This document shows positions 6,823-9,357 of a stretch of 9,357 bases of DNA, piece by piece. The position numbers and the translations under genes are program-made. Position 1 is the first letter of the stretch; the number at the start of each line of letters is the position of its first letter. Source of the DNA: Candidatus Cloacimonas sp. 4484_140 (GTDB lineage Bacteria; Cloacimonadota; Cloacimonadia; JGIOTU-2); assembly GCA_002049945.1 (NCBI GenBank), contig MVCT01000054.1, positions 1 through 9,357 of the forward strand, read 5' to 3'. The notes beneath the pieces are model-generated. The model worked only from the letters and a program-made list of their open reading frames with translations, had not been told where the DNA came from and ran no database searches.

Positions 6823-7759
6823 CGTGTCCCAGAAACTCCATAATTTGATTTTTTATATCAAATAAAGTAAGCTGCGAAGGAGAAATTGTCAAATGTATTT
6901 TCTGTTTATTGAACCATGTGAGTTGTCTTTTTGCATAATTCCTCATGTGCTGCTTTATGAGTTCGATAGTCGTTGGGAAATCCTGTGTTTTATCAATATA
7001 AGCAAATATTTCTTTGTAGCCGAGTGAATTCATGCCGGGATCATTCCTTGTATATCCCATTTCAAGCAAGTGTTTAAACTCATCAAACAAACCTTCCTGT
7101 ACCATCTTATCAACACGAGTATTTATTTTTTCATATAATACTGAACGTTCATCATTCAGGAATATTGTAAAGTATTGATACCTTTTTGTTAAAGCATCCT
7201 TCTTCCAATATGATGAAATTGGAGTGCCTGTTACTTGAAATACTTCAAGCGCTCTAACAATGCGATTTCCATCATTGGGATCGATCTTTTGTGCTGCAAT
7301 AGGATCAACTTCATTCAACATACAATGAAGATTATGTGCTCCTTTTTGTTCAACTTGCTTTGTTAGTTTATTTCTTACTTTATTCGGGATGTATGGGATT
7401 TTACTGAGTCCATATAATAGAGATTTGATATAGAATCCTGTTCCGCCAACAATGAAAGGAATATGTTTTTTTGCTACGATTTCTGAAATTGCCATATCAG
7501 CTCTTTTAACAAATTTTCCTGCAGTAAACTTTTGATCAGGTGTGATAATATCGATGAGATGATGTGGGACACATTCTAATTCTTTTATTGTAGGTTTTGC
7601 GGTGCCAATGTTCATGTATTTGTAAATCTGGCGGGAATCTGCAGAAATGATTTCACCACTAAGCTCATGAGCTAATCGCAAAGCAAGCGAAGTTTTACCT
7701 GCTCCGGTTGGACCGCAGACGATGATCAGTTTTGGTAATCTATTTTCTTTTGAATTCAT
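6800..7759 (-). CDS. miaA: tRNA dimethylallyltransferase
   Basis: This 319-residue enzyme transfers a dimethylallyl group to N6 of adenosine 37 in tRNAs that read codons starting with U, the first step towards ms2i6A. It has the P-loop GPTGAGKT (16-23), the motif DSRQIYKYMNIGTAKP (41-56) with the conserved Asp and tRNA-contacting residues, PHHLID, GGTGFY (105-110), GNRIVRALEV, SLGYKE and RNYAKRQLTWF (273-283). All are diagnostic of MiaA, and the length is normal. The start ATG lies three bases after the stop of the transposase fragment. No clear Shine-Dalgarno sequence precedes it, so the inserted repeats may have changed its upstream region. It is the first intact gene of the tightly packed cluster miaA-isomerase-deoB-lipoprotein; its promoter is not evident and may lie upstream of purH or within the repeat region. 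Confidence 0.97.
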   Translation of the reverse strand: MNSKENRLPKLIIVCGPTGAGKTSLALRLAHELSGEIISADSRQIYKYMNIGTAKPTIKELECVPHHLIDIITPDQKFTAGKFVKRADMAISEIVAKKHIPFIVGGTGFYIKSLLYGLSKIPYIPNKVRNKLTKQVEQKGAHNLHCMLNEVDPIAAQKIDPNDGNRIVRALEVFQVTGTPISSYWKKDALTKRYQYFTIFLNDERSVLYEKINTRVDKMVQEGLFDEFKHLLEMGYTRNDPGMNSLGYKEIFAYIDKTQDFPTTIELIKQHMRNYAKRQLTWFNKQKIHLTISPSQLTLFDIKNQIMEFLGHDEACCNS

Positions 7760-7761
7760 TG

Positions 7762-8118
7762 CTAATAATTATTATGTGTTCTCTCGTTCCCAAGTACAAC
7801 AACTTTCTCGTTCCCAAGCCCCTGAATTTCTCGTTCCCAGAATTGATATGTAGAATCCACTTTATATGATTTCTTTGACATTTTCAATAAATTCAAGATG
7901 TCATTTTTCTTATCTTCTTTCAGTAATGAAATAATTTCTTTGGCAGTAAAGCTTTTCAGATTCTGAATGATTTTTCCAATCTCTTTTGGATGAGATACGA
8001 TCATATGTAAATGGTGATCCATTATTACATAATAAAATATTTTCAGACCCTTTTCATTTCTATAAAAATTAAAATTTTCGATGATTATATCACAATAGTA
8101 TTTGTTTATAAAAACCAA
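7762..8118 (-). pseudogene. Truncated REP-associated tyrosine transposase (Y1/HUH, RAYT) fused into repeats
   Basis: The frame opens at a TTG (8118), shortly after a TAA, within the tail of a 24-bp repeat unit and encodes 118 residues. The central part, CDIIIENFNFYRNEKG then LKIFYYVIMDHHLHMIV (about 10-41), then LKSFTAKEI and YQFWERE, matches the Y1 transposase/RAYT family. HLH (36-38) is the HUH metal-binding motif; the family's usual PNH is DHH here. The normal N terminus, about 20-25 residues, is missing. After FWERE the protein is translated repeat sequence (LGNEK, LGNER) and ends THNNY. In E. coli RayT the catalytic Tyr lies about 15 residues after FWE in a YIxxNP motif; here that position carries no Tyr, so the protein is probably inactive. 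RAYTs cut and move REP hairpins as single strands. It is probably a relic. A small expressed protein is possible but unlikely. Confidence 0.75.
7783..7840. repeat. 24-bp tandem repeats, left block (three units)
   Basis: Units start at 7783, 7807 and 7830 (spacings 24 and 23), each beginning CTCGTTCCCA with a variable AT-rich tail such as AGTACAACAACTTT. The block covers the 3' end of the transposase fragment, so its last 20 or so codons are repeat sequence. The third unit merges with the transposase codons for FWER, which read TGGGAACGAG on the minus strand, the same as the repeat core. Confidence 0.8.
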
Positions 8119-8131
8119 ACAACTTTAATCT

Positions 8132-8287
8132 CTCGTTCCCAACCCCACATAATTTCTCGTTCCATGAACAATTTAATCCCTCATTCCCAAGATTACAATA
8201 TCCTTTGTTCTTAAGATCAAACAATCCACCGTTCTCACGTTCCCAAGCACAGCAACTTTCTCGTTCCCAAGCCCCTGCTTGGGAACG
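8132..8287. repeat. 24-bp tandem repeats, right block
   Basis: Units begin at 8132, 8156, 8180, 8204, 8228 (cut after 8 bases), 8236 and 8260, so the period is exactly 24 except at the truncated unit. The core CTCGTTCCCAAG is best kept in 8132, 8236 and 8260 and decayed in 8204 (TTTGTTCTTAAG). Tails are variable and AT-rich. Because 24 is eight codons, the minus strand reads as an eight-residue peptide repeat (GNERLKLF, WNEKLCGV, GNEGLNCS), which gives a false open frame. The repeat tail continues to about 8114, where the transposase fragment begins. The block lies immediately after the end of purH. Confidence 0.8.
8262..8287. repeat. Perfect hairpin at the outer edge of the 24-bp array
   Basis: CGTTCCCAAGC (8262-8272) and GCTTGGGAACG (8277-8287) are perfect 11-bp inverted arms around a CCCT loop. 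The left arm is the repeat core itself, so the last unit of the array is closed by an inverted half-copy. This is the shape of a REP element recognised by RAYT enzymes. Neither side has a T run, so it should not terminate purH transcripts. Confidence 0.85.
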
Positions 8288-8332
8288 CTGTTTATCAAAA
8301 ATTGGAATCAATCTCACCATTATGAAAGAATC

Positions 8333-9357
8333 TCAATGCCTGAAATGTCGCATTCCGGTAAATATCATAGTTATATTATGCTCATTGCATGCCTGTATAA
8401 CTTCATCATCTCGAACTGAACCACCGGGTTGGATTACTGCACTGATACCCTCTTTGGCAATCATATCAATAGTATCACGGAACGGAAAGAAAGCATCGGA
8501 GCCAAGGGCACAGTCCTGTGCGCTAAGTCCGAATTTCTTTGCTTTGGACAGTGCAATCTCCGTGGAATCTATCCTGCTTGGCTGCCCCATACCGAGTCCA
8601 ATAGTTCGATCTTCTCTGCATATTGCAATAGCATTAGATTTCAGATGATTAACTGTTTTCCATGCGAAACGCAATTTTTTCCATTCTGTTTCAGATGGTT
8701 TCCGCCCAGTAACAATTTTCCAGTTTTCTTCATTGTCACAAGAACTATCTTCCTGCTGAAGAAGGATTCCATTCATGCAAGACCGGATATTATAGGTTCC
8801 GACAAATGTCTCAAGTGCATCGAGATCAAAAGAAACGAGTCGCCTGTTTTTCTTCTTCTTGAGCTTCTCAAACACATCATTTTGGAAATCCGGCGCAATG
8901 ATTATTTCTGTAAATATCTTATCGATCTCAAGTGCAGCATCCATATTCAAAGTTTGATTTGATATGACAATGCCACCAAAAGGAGATTGTGTGTCGGTAG
9001 CAAAAGCTTTCTTATATGCTTCTTTCAAATTCTCTGCCGAACCGATTCCGCAGGGATTGCAGTGTTTGAAAATTCCGATAGTGGGTTTATCTTTGAAATC
9101 ATAGATTGTTTTCAGTGCAGCTTCGATATCCTGAAAATTATTGAATGAAAGTTCCTTCCCGTGAAGCTGATGTATTACCGGATTATCACCATAATAGCCC
9201 GCTTTTTGATGAGGATTCTCACCATATCGAAGGGTTTGAAAAAGTGGCAAAGATAATGAAAATTGAGAAGGCAAATCTTCTTCACATATTTTAGAGAAGT
9301 AGTTAGAAATGTAAGCATCATACTCCGCTGTATGCTGAAATGCTTTACGGGCTAAAC
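8333..9357 (-). CDS. purH: Bifunctional AICAR transformylase/IMP cyclohydrolase (partial, 5' end outside window)
   Basis: The reading frame runs off the right edge of the window, so 340 codons and a TGA are visible of a protein usually 510-530 residues long. The TTG at 9274 is an internal Leu, not a start: upstream codons read LARKAFQHTAEYDAYIS, the typical end of the IMP cyclohydrolase domain. Then come LRYGENPHQKAGYY, the catalytic Lys-His of the transformylase in FKHCNPCGIGSA (codons at 9062-9067), DTQSPFGGIV, GLGMGQPSR, GSDAFFPFRD, IQPGGSVRDDEVI and the C-terminal TGMRHFRH, all hallmarks of the AICAR transformylase domain. The enzyme formylates AICAR with 10-formyl-THF and closes the ring to IMP, the last two steps of de novo purine synthesis. 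It is the upstream member of the minus-strand cluster, separated from miaA by 573 bp of repeats and transposase relic. Confidence 0.97.
   Translation of the reverse strand, partial: LARKAFQHTAEYDAYISNYFSKICEEDLPSQFSLSLPLFQTLRYGENPHQKAGYYGDNPVIHQLHGKELSFNNFQDIEAALKTIYDFKDKPTIGIFKHCNPCGIGSAENLKEAYKKAFATDTQSPFGGIVISNQTLNMDAALEIDKIFTEIIIAPDFQNDVFEKLKKKKNRRLVSFDLDALETFVGTYNIRSCMNGILLQQEDSSCDNEENWKIVTGRKPSETEWKKLRFAWKTVNHLKSNAIAICREDRTIGLGMGQPSRIDSTEIALSKAKKFGLSAQDCALGSDAFFPFRDTIDMIAKEGISAVIQPGGSVRDDEVIQACNEHNITMIFTGMRHFRH

Noticed and set aside
7783..8287. CRISPR array
   Set aside because: Only about 12 bases per unit are conserved, the unit is 24 bp with no separate spacers of constant length, the units decay along the array, and no cas genes are present.
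8262..8287. Terminator for purH
   Set aside because: On the minus strand the hairpin is followed by AGAAAGTTG, not a run of T.
8090..8320. Small minus-strand protein of 76 residues with eight-residue repeats
   Set aside because: It is the translation of the 24-bp repeats; the period of eight codons keeps the frame open. It overlaps the transposase fragment and has no family resemblance.
8333..9274. A complete purH-like gene starting at TTG 9274
   Set aside because: The same frame continues upstream to the window edge with conserved PurH residues, so the gene is cut by the window and 9274 is an internal leucine codon.

Overview
This window looks like chromosomal DNA from an uncultured, AT-rich Gram-negative bacterium of the FCB group, possibly Cloacimonadota or a relative. 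The assignment is an inference. It rests on a secreted protein with a FlgD-like/type IX-style C-terminal sorting domain, a lipoprotein with NTF2-like, PEGA and YfaP-like modules, and weak Shine-Dalgarno sequences throughout. Most of the content is housekeeping. I saw no phage genes, CRISPR array, tRNA, rRNA or defence island.

Left part (1-3025): the last codons of mutL (+) end at 79 and are followed by a strong hairpin terminator (85-110). That terminator mainly serves a convergent minus-strand gene for a secreted protein (130-1185). Its start lies only 46 bp from the divergent lepA gene (1232-3025, +), so the two promoters must be crowded or overlapping. A short palindrome lies between them.

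First gene-free stretch (3026-3498): lepA converges on a minus-strand operon, and the 473 bp between them hold repeats rather than genes. There is an inverted pair of REP-type palindromes resembling a REPIN (3089-3187), a third degenerate copy (3243-3265), and three nested inverted-repeat arms (3280-3456). One palindrome followed by a T8 run is a plausible terminator for the minus-strand operon.

Minus-strand cluster (9357 down to 3499): purH (5' end outside the window), then repeats with a RAYT fragment, then miaA, a cytoplasmic-looking parvulin-type prolyl isomerase, deoB and a multidomain lipoprotein. From miaA onward the genes overlap or nearly touch (23-bp overlap, 4-bp ATGA overlap, 1-bp gap), which indicates one translationally coupled transcription unit. 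Its members act in purine synthesis, tRNA modification, protein folding, pentose-phosphate/nucleoside salvage and the cell envelope, so it is a housekeeping operon rather than a single pathway.

The most unusual part is 7762-8287. Degenerate 24-bp tandem repeats (core CTCGTTCCCAAG) flank and run into a Y1 (HUH) REP-associated tyrosine transposase (RAYT) that has lost its N terminus. Its C-terminal part, where the catalytic tyrosine should be, is made of repeat sequence. The outer edge of the array ends in a perfect 11-bp hairpin. This is the best candidate for a second look. REP/RAYT systems are a known type, so only the particular arrangement may be undescribed.
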